From assembly GCA_948560485.1 (NCBI GenBank), contig CAOXUF010000164.1:1-5506 (forward strand): a stretch of DNA of 5,506 nucleotides, written 5' to 3'. Within the stretch, counting starts at the first letter, position 1, and every line of letters begins with the position of its first letter. The notes beneath the pieces are model-generated. The model had not been told where the DNA came from. It saw nothing but the letters and a program-made list of their open reading frames with translations, and did not search any database. This DNA comes from an uncultured Eubacterium sp. Its GTDB lineage: Bacteria > Bacillota_A > Clostridia > Lachnospirales > Lachnospiraceae. Made by a program: the position numbers and the translations under genes. This document shows positions 1 through 5,506 of this stretch, piece by piece.

Positions 1-125
1 ATACTGTAGCTGTACATATCAGACATATCCGCGAGAAAATTGAAATTAATCCAAAGGAACCAAGATATTTGAAGGTAGTATGGGGAATTGGATATAAGCT
101 TGAAAAAAATGTAGGGAGGATATGA
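1..125 (+). CDS. OmpR/PhoB-family response regulator, C-terminal end (partial)
   Basis: This is the 3' end of a gene whose start lies outside the window. The frame beginning at base 3 gives 40 residues and then TGA at 123-125. The residues include HIRHIREKIE followed by PRYLKVVWGIGYKLEK. That is the recognition helix and C-terminal beta-hairpin (the W-G-x-G-Y signature) of the winged-helix DNA-binding domain of OmpR/PhoB regulators. In this family the missing N-terminal receiver domain is phosphorylated on Asp by a partner kinase, and the winged helix then binds promoter repeats. The partner is very probably the kinase gene starting three bases downstream in the same frame. The last residues of the regulator are encoded over that gene's ribosome binding site, which fits translational coupling. 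The regulon cannot be inferred. Confidence 0.9.
   Translation, partial: TVAVHIRHIREKIEINPKEPRYLKVVWGIGYKLEKNVGRI
114..120 (+). promoter_or_regulatory. Ribosome binding site of the histidine kinase gene
   Basis: GGGAGGA lies 8 nt before the ATG at 129, inside the last codons of the response regulator. It decides the kinase start. Ribosomes finishing the regulator would pass directly over it, so the two proteins are probably made in coupled amounts. Confidence 0.8.
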
Positions 126-128
126 TTT

Positions 129-2216
129 ATGAAGAGAATCGCGCTGCATGTTATTATTCTGATAATGGCAGTTGTAAGTATGGTCTGTGCCGGGAAAGCA
201 ACTGTTATTGAAGAAATTGAATACCATGGAATGACTTCTGATGAAGCAAAAAATATTTATATAGAACATTATGCTTCTGGAATTCAGGAAATTTTAGGTA
301 AGTTTTATGTAGAGATGAATGGAAAAAAACTATTAGGAGAAAGCCGGAATGCCAGGTTTCAGGAAGTTTCATTTAATGAAAATGTGAATTGGAACTTTGA
401 AGAAACAGGGCTTTTGTATTGTGTGACAAAGGAAAATGAGATAGAAAATGTTGTTACCAATATGGATAACCCGGACAGCATAAAAGGTGTTGCTGCTTCT
501 TTTGGTGAAAACGGACTTGGATTATATGGTGAAGATAAAGGTAAATTAGATATCCAGATTTTTGAGGCAATGAAAAGCAGAGCGTTTGATAATATTTCAA
601 GTTTTTATTATTACGCAGACATAGCGAATGCTGAAGGGATAATCATCGATACAAAAAGAATAGTAGTTTCGTATGATGAATTGAAAAAATTCTGTAAAGA
701 GAATCAATTAACTTTTATTATACAGACAAATGATGATTATACGAACACTTATTTAGGACAGTTAAAGCAGACCATTAAAAAAAATATAACACAAAAAGAT
801 ATTGAGGCTTGCAGGAACAGAGTACTAACATATGTGTTTATATGTGGTTTGATTATTTTGTTATCAGTAATACCATTTATTATTCTTTTGGTTACAGCAG
901 GAAGAAAAGAAAAAGATTCAGATGTTGTATTACACAAAATAGATAAGTTCTGGCTGGATGCGGCATGTATAGCACTTATTTTTGTATATTGTATGGTTGT
1001 TTCCATTATTAAAGATAAGACATGGGATGAAGGACGAAATATTTATATGCTGATTGTTCCAGTAGCTGTCGTAAGTTTAATCTGGGTGGAACTTGCATTG
1101 CAGTTTTTCGAAAGTCTGTCCAGAAGACTTAAGACAAAAACTTTGCTTCAGACTACATTTACCGGCAAGGTTTTTCTTAAGATAAAAAGAGCCATAAAGA
1201 AGATGGCTGATAATACGAAACTGACGACGAAGGTTGTGTTATACGGTATGGCAGGAATGATAGGAGGACTGTTTTATATTGCTTTTACAGGAATGTATGC
1301 CATGGATTGGTTTGGTGTATTTTTCTGGATGGGAATTCCGGTTGCCGCAGGATGCATATATCTCTGGAATTATTTTAAAGAAAAAGAGATTATAATAGAA
1401 GAAACAAAAAAAATAGCAGAAGGAGAAGTGGATAATAAAATTGATGCTCCAATGAAATTTAAATCTAATCAAAAACTGACAGAATCTATTAATGGGATTG
1501 GAGATGGGATCAGTAAGGCAGTTGCTTCGAGTTTGAAGAATGAACGCATGAAGACAGAATTGATTACAAATGTTTCCCATGATTTAAAAACACCACTTAC
1601 TTCTATTATAAATTATGTAGATTTACTTAAGACGGATGGACTGGACAGTGAGAAAGCTTCTGAGTATTTGGAAATATTGGATAGAAAGTCACAGAGATTG
1701 AAAAATCTCACAGAGGACTTAGTGGAAGCATCGAAATTAAATTCCGGTGTAATTGAACTGAATATAGAAAATATTGATATTGTTCAGTTAGTAAATCAAA
1801 GTCTTGCAGAGTATAGCGAACGTTTTGAACAAAGTGGACTGCATGTGATTAAAAATATTACAAGAGATACCATTATTGTTCGGGCTGATGGAAGAAAGAC
1901 ATGGAGAGCTTTAGATAATCTTTACAGTAACGTATGCAAATATGCAATGCCAGGTACCCGCGTTTATATTGATATTATTGATGAAGAAAATGGTTCAGTC
2001 GTTTCTATTAAAAATATATCTGCCGGAGCATTAAATTTTAGTGCGGATGAATTGATGGAGCGGTTTGTCAGAGGAGATGTTTCCAGAACGACAGAAGGGA
2101 GCGGACTTGGATTGTCCATTGCCAGAAGTATTTTGGAAAGACAGAATGGAGAACTTAAGATTACGTTAGATGGTGATTTGTTTAAGGTTGAGATGAAATT
2201 AAAGAAGAGGGGTTGA
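129..2216 (+). CDS. Membrane sensor histidine kinase with large extracytoplasmic domain (695 aa)
   Basis: Transmits an unknown outside signal to the upstream response regulator. Membrane segment 1 is at residues 5-21 and is followed by an extracytoplasmic domain of about 205 residues (22-230) that I do not recognise. Hydrophobic segments follow near 232-256, 275-293, 304-325, 369-388 and 392-413, giving about six in all. A basic cytoplasmic loop (326-368) separates segments 4 and 5. A HAMP-like linker follows (about 414-465). The HisKA dimerisation domain carries NVSHDLKTPLTSI with phospho-acceptor His484. The adjacent D485-x-x-T488 fits the motif linked to phosphatase activity. In the ATPase domain the N box is NLYSNVCKY (597-605, Asn601), the F box is ERFVRGD (644-650) and the G2 box is EGSGLGL (656-662). 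The usual DxGxG G1 box is replaced by KNISAGA (628-634), as in a subfamily of clostridial kinases. The ligand and regulon are unknown. Confidence 0.93.
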   Translation: MKRIALHVIILIMAVVSMVCAGKATVIEEIEYHGMTSDEAKNIYIEHYASGIQEILGKFYVEMNGKKLLGESRNARFQEVSFNENVNWNFEETGLLYCVTKENEIENVVTNMDNPDSIKGVAASFGENGLGLYGEDKGKLDIQIFEAMKSRAFDNISSFYYYADIANAEGIIIDTKRIVVSYDELKKFCKENQLTFIIQTNDDYTNTYLGQLKQTIKKNITQKDIEACRNRVLTYVFICGLIILLSVIPFIILLVTAGRKEKDSDVVLHKIDKFWLDAACIALIFVYCMVVSIIKDKTWDEGRNIYMLIVPVAVVSLIWVELALQFFESLSRRLKTKTLLQTTFTGKVFLKIKRAIKKMADNTKLTTKVVLYGMAGMIGGLFYIAFTGMYAMDWFGVFFWMGIPVAAGCIYLWNYFKEKEIIIEETKKIAEGEVDNKIDAPMKFKSNQKLTESINGIGDGISKAVASSLKNERMKTELITNVSHDLKTPLTSIINYVDLLKTDGLDSEKASEYLEILDRKSQRLKNLTEDLVEASKLNSGVIELNIENIDIVQLVNQSLAEYSERFEQSGLHVIKNITRDTIIVRADGRKTWRALDNLYSNVCKYAMPGTRVYIDIIDEENGSVVSIKNISAGALNFSADELMERFVRGDVSRTTEGSGLGLSIARSILERQNGELKITLDGDLFKVEMKLKKRG

Positions 2217-2241
2217 CTTTAAAAAAGTACAACGATATAAT
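2213..2241 (+). promoter_or_regulatory. Sigma-A promoter of the rpsL-rpsG-fusA operon
   Basis: The -35 box TTGACT is at 2213-2218 and the -10 box TATAAT at 2236-2241, with a 17-nt spacer. This is 11 of 12 consensus bases at the optimal spacing, as expected for a ribosomal-protein operon. The -35 box overlaps the TGA stop codon of the kinase (2214-2216), so the promoter sits directly against the preceding gene. The predicted transcription start is around 2247-2250, which gives an rpsL leader of about 85 nt. Confidence 0.85.
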
Positions 2242-2244
2242 GGT

Positions 2245-2274
2245 AGGGCACGCTTAAAGGGAATAGTGTGCCCT
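2245..2274 (+). terminator. Leader stem-loop with short T tract: attenuator, read-through terminator or 5' stabiliser
   Basis: AGGGCACGCT (2245-2254) pairs with AGTGTGCCCT (2265-2274) in a 10-bp stem containing one G-T wobble, with a 10-nt loop and TTT at 2275-2277 directly after. The shape is that of an intrinsic terminator, but the T tract is short and breaks to GCATGC. It lies just downstream of the rpsL promoter, so it would form at or within a few bases of the 5' end of the operon mRNA. It would also form in transcripts reading through from the kinase gene. It could stop read-through, attenuate rpsL, or cap and protect the mRNA. The sequence alone does not decide between these. The structure itself is clear and the role is uncertain. 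Confidence 0.5.
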
Positions 2275-2283
2275 TTTGCATGC

Positions 2284-2304
2284 ATGTGTAATGATTTGAC
2301 ACAT
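2284..2304 (+). other. Second stem-loop of the rpsL leader
   Basis: ATGTGT (2284-2289) pairs perfectly with ACACAT (2299-2304) around the 9-nt loop AATGATTTG. It sits between the first leader hairpin and the rpsL ribosome binding site and leaves that site unpaired. It may be part of a folded leader. A 6-bp stem of this composition can also arise by chance. Confidence 0.35.
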
Positions 2305-2316
2305 AATTCTAATAAC

Positions 2317-2324
2317 AGGAGGTG
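2317..2324 (+). promoter_or_regulatory. Ribosome binding site of rpsL
   Basis: AGGAGGTG is a full match to the anti-Shine-Dalgarno sequence, 8 nt before the ATG at 2333. It fixes the rpsL start and predicts very strong translation. Confidence 0.9.
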
Positions 2325-2332
2325 AAAAAGGA

Positions 2333-2746
2333 ATGCCAACATTTAACCAGTTAGTAAGAAAAGGACGTAAGTCAGCGGTTAAAAAGTCAACAGCACCAGC
2401 TTTGTTAAAGACATATAATTCTTTAAACAAGAAGATGAATGACACTGCTTCTCCACAGAAGCGTGGTGTATGTACAGCTGTTAAGACTGCTACACCTAAG
2501 AAGCCAAACTCAGCTCTTAGAAAAATCGCCAGAGTACGTTTATCTAATGGTATCGAAGTAACAAGCTACATTCCAGGTGAAGGTCACAACCTTCAGGAGC
2601 ATAGTGTTGTTCTTATCCGTGGTGGTAGAGTAAAAGATTTACCAGGTACAAGATATCATATCATTAGAGGTACTTTAGATACTGCAGGTGTTGCAAACAG
2701 ACGCCAGGCACGTTCTAAGTACGGTGCTAAGAGACCTAAAAACTAG
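2333..2746 (+). CDS. rpsL: 30S ribosomal protein S12
   Basis: S12 lies at the decoding centre between the head and body of the 30S subunit and helps monitor codon-anticodon pairing. The 137-residue product has the family signatures [11 protein letters not shown] at the N terminus, [11 protein letters not shown] (54-64), [24 protein letters not shown] (82-105) and [11 protein letters not shown] near the end. It carries about 13 more residues near 20-40 than the 124-residue E. coli protein, the usual Gram-positive form. Lys56 and Lys101 correspond to E. coli Lys42 and Lys87, the classic streptomycin-resistance positions, and both are the sensitive wild-type residue. Asp102 corresponds to Asp88, which is methylthiolated in E. 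coli. It is the first gene of the str operon here, behind its own strong promoter. Its stop codon is embedded in a hairpin (2732-2750). Confidence 0.98.
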   Translation: MPTFNQLVRKGRKSAVKKSTAPALLKTYNSLNKKMNDTASPQKRGVCTAVKTATPKKPNSALRKIARVRLSNGIEVTSYIPGEGHNLQEHSVVLIRGGRVKDLPGTRYHIIRGTLDTAGVANRRQARSKYGAKRPKN

Positions 2747-2750
2747 GTCT
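2732..2750 (+). other. Perfect hairpin containing the rpsL stop codon
   Basis: AGACCTA (2732-2738) and TAGGTCT (2744-2750) form a perfect 7-bp stem around the 5-nt loop AAAAC. The 5' arm spans the codons for Arg and Pro plus the first base of the next Lys codon. The 3' arm begins exactly with the TAG stop (2744-2746). No T run follows, so it is unlikely to be a terminator, and the operon continues into rpsG. It may be an mRNA-stability or translation-control element. Confidence 0.5.
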
Positions 2751-2898
2751 AAATAGGAACGACTATATAGTCAATCACAGGTTGAATGATTTGTAACGGT
2801 TATTAGGGTTATGTTTTATAGATATCTTAAGCCGTGAGCAAGACACAACTTTAGTGAGTACCTATGATTTAATTAAAATAATTAAGGAGGGAAGCAAT
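2747..2898 (+). other. rpsL-rpsG intercistronic spacer, structured, possible S7 control region
   Basis: These 152 nt hold no gene and no convincing terminator or promoter. They contain several pairings: the 12-bp perfect palindrome GACTATATAGTC (2761-2772), a weak hairpin AATCA/TGATT (2773-2777 with 2787-2791), and a longer-range stem ACGGTT (2796-2801) with AGCCGT (2830-2835). An AU hairpin lies next to the rpsG ribosome binding site. In E. coli the equivalent spacer is where S7 binds its own mRNA to repress translation. Whether this unrelated sequence does the same is inference from position only. Confidence 0.35.
2869..2890 (+). promoter_or_regulatory. rpsG ribosome binding site with abutting AU hairpin
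   Basis: The ribosome binding site AAGGAGG (2884-2890) is 8 nt before the ATG at 2899 and selects that start. TTAATT (2869-2874) pairs with AATTAA (2880-2885) around AAAAT, so the hairpin takes the first two bases of the binding site. CCT (2861-2863) could also pair with AGG (2888-2890). All these pairs are weak, and any masking of the site would be partial or depend on a bound protein. Confidence 0.55.
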
Positions 2899-3369
2899 AT
2901 GCCACGTAAAGGACATACTCAGAAGAGAGAAATTTTAGCAGATCCTATGTATGGTAGCATCGTAGTTACAAAACTTATCAATAACATTATGTTAGATGGT
3001 AAGAAAGGTGTAGCTCAGAAAATCGTGTACGGTGCATTTGAAAAGATTGCAGCTGAAACAGGAAAAGATGCTACTGAAGTATTTGAAGAAGCTATGAATA
3101 ACGTTATGCCGGCTTTAGAAGTAAAGGCTAGACGTATCGGTGGTGCTACTTATCAGGTACCTATCGAGGTAAGACCTGAAAGAAGACAGGCTTTAGGACT
3201 TCGTTGGATCACATTGTATTCACGTCAGAGAAGTGAAAAGACAATGGTAGAAAGATTAGCTAACGAGATTATGGATGCCGCTAATAATACTGGTTCATCA
3301 GTTAAGAAGCGTGAAGACATGCATAAGATGGCTGAGGCTAATAAGGCTTTCGCACACTACCGCTTCTAA
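2899..3369 (+). CDS. rpsG: 30S ribosomal protein S7
   Basis: S7 nucleates assembly of the 30S head by binding the 3' major domain of 16S rRNA, and it lines the E site. The 156-residue length is typical. The signatures are [10 protein letters not shown] at the start, [14 protein letters not shown] (23-36), [20 protein letters not shown] (77-96) including the beta-hairpin, [13 protein letters not shown] (111-123), and the invariant [19 protein letters not shown] near the C terminus. The start at 2899 is chosen because AAGGAGG lies 8 nt upstream and the protein then begins with the conserved MPR. An in-frame GTG at 2854 would add 15 unconserved residues and has no binding site. It is the second gene of the operon. 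In E. coli S7 is the feedback regulator of the str operon, but no proof of that is visible here. Confidence 0.98.
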   Translation: MPRKGHTQKREILADPMYGSIVVTKLINNIMLDGKKGVAQKIVYGAFEKIAAETGKDATEVFEEAMNNVMPALEVKARRIGGATYQVPIEVRPERRQALGLRWITLYSRQRSEKTMVERLANEIMDAANNTGSSVKKREDMHKMAEANKAFAHYRF

Positions 3370-3395
3370 TCGAGCTAGGGCGATGTGGATATTTA

Positions 3396-3413
3396 ATATT
3401 AATTGATTAATAT
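3396..3413 (+). repeat. AT-rich inverted repeat in the rpsG-fusA spacer
   Basis: ATATTAAT (3396-3403) and ATTAATAT (3406-3413) form a perfect inverted repeat with a 2-nt centre. As RNA it would fold with about six pairs and a larger loop, and it is weak because it is all A-U. It overlaps the next hairpin by two bases, so the ends of the two stems compete. Confidence 0.4.
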
Positions 3414-3425
3414 GCAGTAATGCAT
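3412..3425 (+). other. First GTAA-tetraloop hairpin upstream of fusA
   Basis: ATGCA (3412-3416) and TGCAT (3421-3425) enclose the loop GTAA (3417-3420). A T-G wobble between 3411 and 3426 can extend the stem to six pairs. GUAA is a GNRA-type tetraloop, which stabilises short stems and can dock into RNA receptors or bind proteins. No T run follows. Confidence 0.45.
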
Positions 3426-3434
3426 GACATAATA

Positions 3435-3448
3435 AAGGCGTAAGCCTT
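3435..3448 (+). other. Second GTAA-tetraloop hairpin upstream of fusA
   Basis: AAGGC (3435-3439) and GCCTT (3444-3448) enclose the same GTAA loop (3440-3443), 9 nt after the preceding hairpin. The stem ends 12 nt before the fusA ribosome binding site and leaves that site free. The following bases are AAGACT, so it is not a terminator. Confidence 0.5.
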
Positions 3449-3460
3449 AAGACTAAAAAG

Positions 3461-3466
3461 AGGAGG
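3461..3466 (+). promoter_or_regulatory. Ribosome binding site of fusA, supporting a TTG start
   Basis: AGGAGG is 8 nt before TTG at 3475-3477, the same spacing as for the three other starts in the window. It is the evidence for TTG initiation. No in-frame ATG or GTG lies between it and Met17. Confidence 0.85.
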
Positions 3467-3474
3467 AAAAAATC

Positions 3475-5506
3475 TTGGCTGGAAGAGAATATCCATTAGA
3501 GAGAACCAGAAATATAGGTATTATGGCTCATATCGATGCTGGTAAGACAACATTAACAGAGCGTATCTTATATTATACTGGTGTTAACTACAAGATTGGT
3601 GATACTCATGACGGTAATGCTACCATGGACTGGATGGAGCAGGAACAGGAAAGAGGTATCACGATTACATCTGCGGCTACAACATGTCATTGGACATTAG
3701 AGGATCATCATAAACCAAAAGCTGGTGCTTTAGAGCATCGTGTTAACATTATCGATACACCGGGTCACGTTGACTTTACAGTAGAAGTTGAGCGTTCTCT
3801 TCGTGTATTAGATGGTGCAGTAGGTGTATTTGATGCAAAAGCAGGTGTTGAGCCACAGTCAGAAAACGTATGGCGTCAGGCTGACACTTACAATGTACCC
3901 CGTATGGCATTCATCAATAAGATGGATAAAATGGGTGCAGATTTCTTTTATTCAGTTCAGACTATTATTGATCGTCTGGGTAAGAATGCTATCCCAGTTC
4001 AGATTCCAATCGGTAAAGAAGATAGTTTTATCGGATTGGTTGATTTGTTTGAAATGGAAGCATACTATTATAAAGATGATAAGGGTGAAGATATTGAAAT
4101 CACAGAAATTCCAGATGATTTGAAAGATCTTGCTAATGAATGGCATGAGAATCTTGTTGAGAAGATTTGTGAATTAGATGATGACCTTATGATGCAGTAT
4201 TTAGAAGGGGAAGAACCTTCTATTGATGAATTAAAAGCTGTTCTTAGAAAAGCAACTATCGCTTGTGAAGCAGTTCCGGTATATCTGGGATCTGCATATA
4301 AGAACAAAGGTGTTCAGAAGATGTTAGATGGTGTTATTGAATTTATGCCGGCTCCAACTGATATTCCTGATATTACAGGTACAGATGAAGCAGGAAATGA
4401 TGTTACAAGAAAGTCTTCTGATGAGGAACCATTCTCAGCTTTAGCATTTAAGATTATGGCTGATCCATTCGTAGGAAAACTTGCATTCTTCAGAGTTTAC
4501 TCTGGTACATTGAACTCAGGTTCTTATGTATTAAATGCAACAAAGGGTAAGAAGGAACGTGTTGGTCGTATTCTTCAGATGCATGCGAATTCAAGAACAG
4601 AGTTAGACAAGGTTTACTCTGGTGATATCGCTGCAGCAGTAGGTCTCAAGGTGACAGGTACTGGTGATACAATTTGTGATGAACAGCATCCGGTTATTCT
4701 TGAATCTATGGAATTCCCAGAGCCGGTTATCGAGCTTGCTATTGAGCCTAAGACAAAAGCCGGACAGGGTAAGATGGGTGAAGCTTTAGCAAAACTTGCA
4801 GAAGAAGATCCTACATTCAGAGCTCATACAAACCAGGAAACAGGACAGACAATTATCGCCGGTATGGGTGAGTTACATTTGGAAGTTATCGTAGACAGAC
4901 TTCTTCGTGAATATAAGGTAGAAGCAAATGTTGGTGCACCTCAGGTTGCATACAAGGAAACATTTACAAAAGCAGTTGATATTGACAGTAAATATGCTAA
5001 GCAGTCTGGTGGTCGTGGACAGTACGGTCACTGTAAGGTTAAATTCGAGCCTATGGATCCAAACGGTGAAGAGACATTCAAGTTTGAATCTACAGTAGTT
5101 GGTGGTAACATTCCTAAGGAATATATCCCGGCTGTTGGAGCAGGTATCGAAGAAGCTGCACAGACAGGTATTGTTGCAGGATTCCCAGTACTTGGTGTTC
5201 ATGCAACAGTTTATGATGGATCATACCATGAAGTCGATTCATCAGAAATGGCATTCCATATCGCCGGTTCTATGGCGTTTAAGGATGCTATGAAGAAAGG
5301 TGATGCGGTATTACTTGAGCCTATCATGAAGGTTGAAGTTACAATGCCTGAAGAATACATGGGTGATGTTATCGGAAGTCTGAACGCTAAACGTGGACAG
5401 ATTGAAGGAATGGATGACTTAGGCGGTGGAAAGATCGTTAGAGCATATGTTCCATTGTCAGAAATGTTTGGTTACTCAACAGAACTTCGTTCATCTACAC
5501 AGGGAC
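3475..5506 (+). CDS. fusA: Translation elongation factor G (3' end cut by window)
   Basis: EF-G is the GTPase that moves tRNAs and mRNA through the ribosome after each peptide bond, and it also splits ribosomes together with RRF. The window holds 677 codons with no stop, so about 25-30 residues are missing at the end. Motifs in the G domain are AHIDAGKTT (18-26, P loop), [11 protein letters not shown] (60-70, switch I), DTPGH (94-98, with catalytic His98), NKMD (148-151) and SAYKN (273-277). Domain II begins at about residue 315. Domain IV has the tip loops [11 protein letters not shown] (509-519) and [11 protein letters not shown] (581-591), which contact the decoding centre. Domain V follows from about 605. 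Translation starts at TTG, giving [15 protein letters not shown], with AGGAGG 8 nt upstream. A stretch of about a dozen extra residues (74-87) follows switch I compared with Bacillus-type EF-G. It is third in the operon, and tuf often follows in this group. Confidence 0.98.
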   Translation, partial: MAGREYPLERTRNIGIMAHIDAGKTTLTERILYYTGVNYKIGDTHDGNATMDWMEQEQERGITITSAATTCHWTLEDHHKPKAGALEHRVNIIDTPGHVDFTVEVERSLRVLDGAVGVFDAKAGVEPQSENVWRQADTYNVPRMAFINKMDKMGADFFYSVQTIIDRLGKNAIPVQIPIGKEDSFIGLVDLFEMEAYYYKDDKGEDIEITEIPDDLKDLANEWHENLVEKICELDDDLMMQYLEGEEPSIDELKAVLRKATIACEAVPVYLGSAYKNKGVQKMLDGVIEFMPAPTDIPDITGTDEAGNDVTRKSSDEEPFSALAFKIMADPFVGKLAFFRVYSGTLNSGSYVLNATKGKKERVGRILQMHANSRTELDKVYSGDIAAAVGLKVTGTGDTICDEQHPVILESMEFPEPVIELAIEPKTKAGQGKMGEALAKLAEEDPTFRAHTNQETGQTIIAGMGELHLEVIVDRLLREYKVEANVGAPQVAYKETFTKAVDIDSKYAKQSGGRGQYGHCKVKFEPMDPNGEETFKFESTVVGGNIPKEYIPAVGAGIEEAAQTGIVAGFPVLGVHATVYDGSYHEVDSSEMAFHIAGSMAFKDAMKKGDAVLLEPIMKVEVTMPEEYMGDVIGSLNAKRGQIEGMDDLGGGKIVRAYVPLSEMFGYSTELRSSTQG

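Noticed and set aside
749..1580. Minus-strand open frames inside the kinase gene (749-1006 and 1239-1580)
   Set aside because: They lie wholly antisense to a clear coding region, with low-complexity Phe/Ile/Cys-rich translations and no ribosome binding site or family signature.
2278..2286. GCATGCATG repeat after the leader hairpin
   Set aside because: It is a short self-complementary run with no partner elsewhere and is likely chance.
2296..2301. TTGACA as a second rpsL promoter
   Set aside because: No -10 box follows at 16-18 nt; that position is the ribosome binding site.
2254..2445. Minus-strand open frame across the rpsL leader and gene start
   Set aside because: It overlaps the promoter leader and the conserved rpsL coding sequence, and its translation shows no recognisable feature.
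2791..2819. TTGTAA-17-TTTTAT as an internal promoter before rpsG
   Set aside because: Both boxes are poor, and such matches are expected by chance in AT-rich spacer.
2854..2898. In-frame GTG start that would lengthen S7 by 15 residues
   Set aside because: It has no ribosome binding site, the added residues are not part of the S7 family, and a strong site sits 8 nt before ATG 2899.
3403..3433. TTGATT and CATAAT as an internal promoter before fusA
   Set aside because: The spacing is 19 nt and the -35 box is weak. The same bases are better explained by the hairpins.
3824..5293. Other open frames overlapping fusA on both strands (3824-4123, 3952-4146, 4068-4307, 4873-5202, 5099-5293)
   Set aside because: fusA is continuously open and fully conserved across this stretch, so these are out-of-frame shadows.

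Overview
The window reads as low-GC Bacillota, most likely a clostridial gut-type anaerobe near the Lachnospiraceae. The basis is AT-rich DNA, strong AGGAGG-type ribosome binding sites exactly 8 nt from each start, the longer Gram-positive form of ribosomal protein S12, and a histidine kinase of the clostridial type that lacks the usual G1 box. The genus cannot be fixed from the sequence alone. Every gene is on the + strand.

Region 1 (1-2216) is a two-component system. It opens with the last 40 residues of an OmpR/PhoB-type response regulator. Three bases later comes a complete 695-residue membrane histidine kinase with a large extracytoplasmic sensor domain and about six membrane segments. 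The two genes are almost certainly co-transcribed and translationally coupled.

Region 2 (2213-2332) is a compact control region. A near-perfect sigma-A promoter (TTGACT, 17 nt, TATAAT) begins inside the kinase stop codon. A 10-bp stem-loop with a short T tract sits at the predicted 5' end of the new transcript, and a second stem-loop precedes the rpsL ribosome binding site.

Region 3 (2333-5506) is the str operon: rpsL (S12), rpsG (S7) and fusA (EF-G). EF-G starts at TTG and is cut by the window edge shortly before its C terminus. No terminator is visible between these genes, so they are probably one transcript. S12 and S7 build the decoding centre and head of the 30S subunit, and EF-G drives translocation on the same ribosome.

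The genes themselves are ordinary, and no mobile element, CRISPR array, RNA gene or novel multi-gene system is visible. The least explained parts are the non-coding stretches of the str operon. They hold a perfect 7-bp hairpin containing the rpsL stop codon, an AU hairpin abutting the rpsG ribosome binding site, and two consecutive stem-loops before fusA that both carry the same GTAA (GNRA-type) tetraloop. These may be an autoregulatory or mRNA-processing system of the operon. That is inference and has not been shown here.
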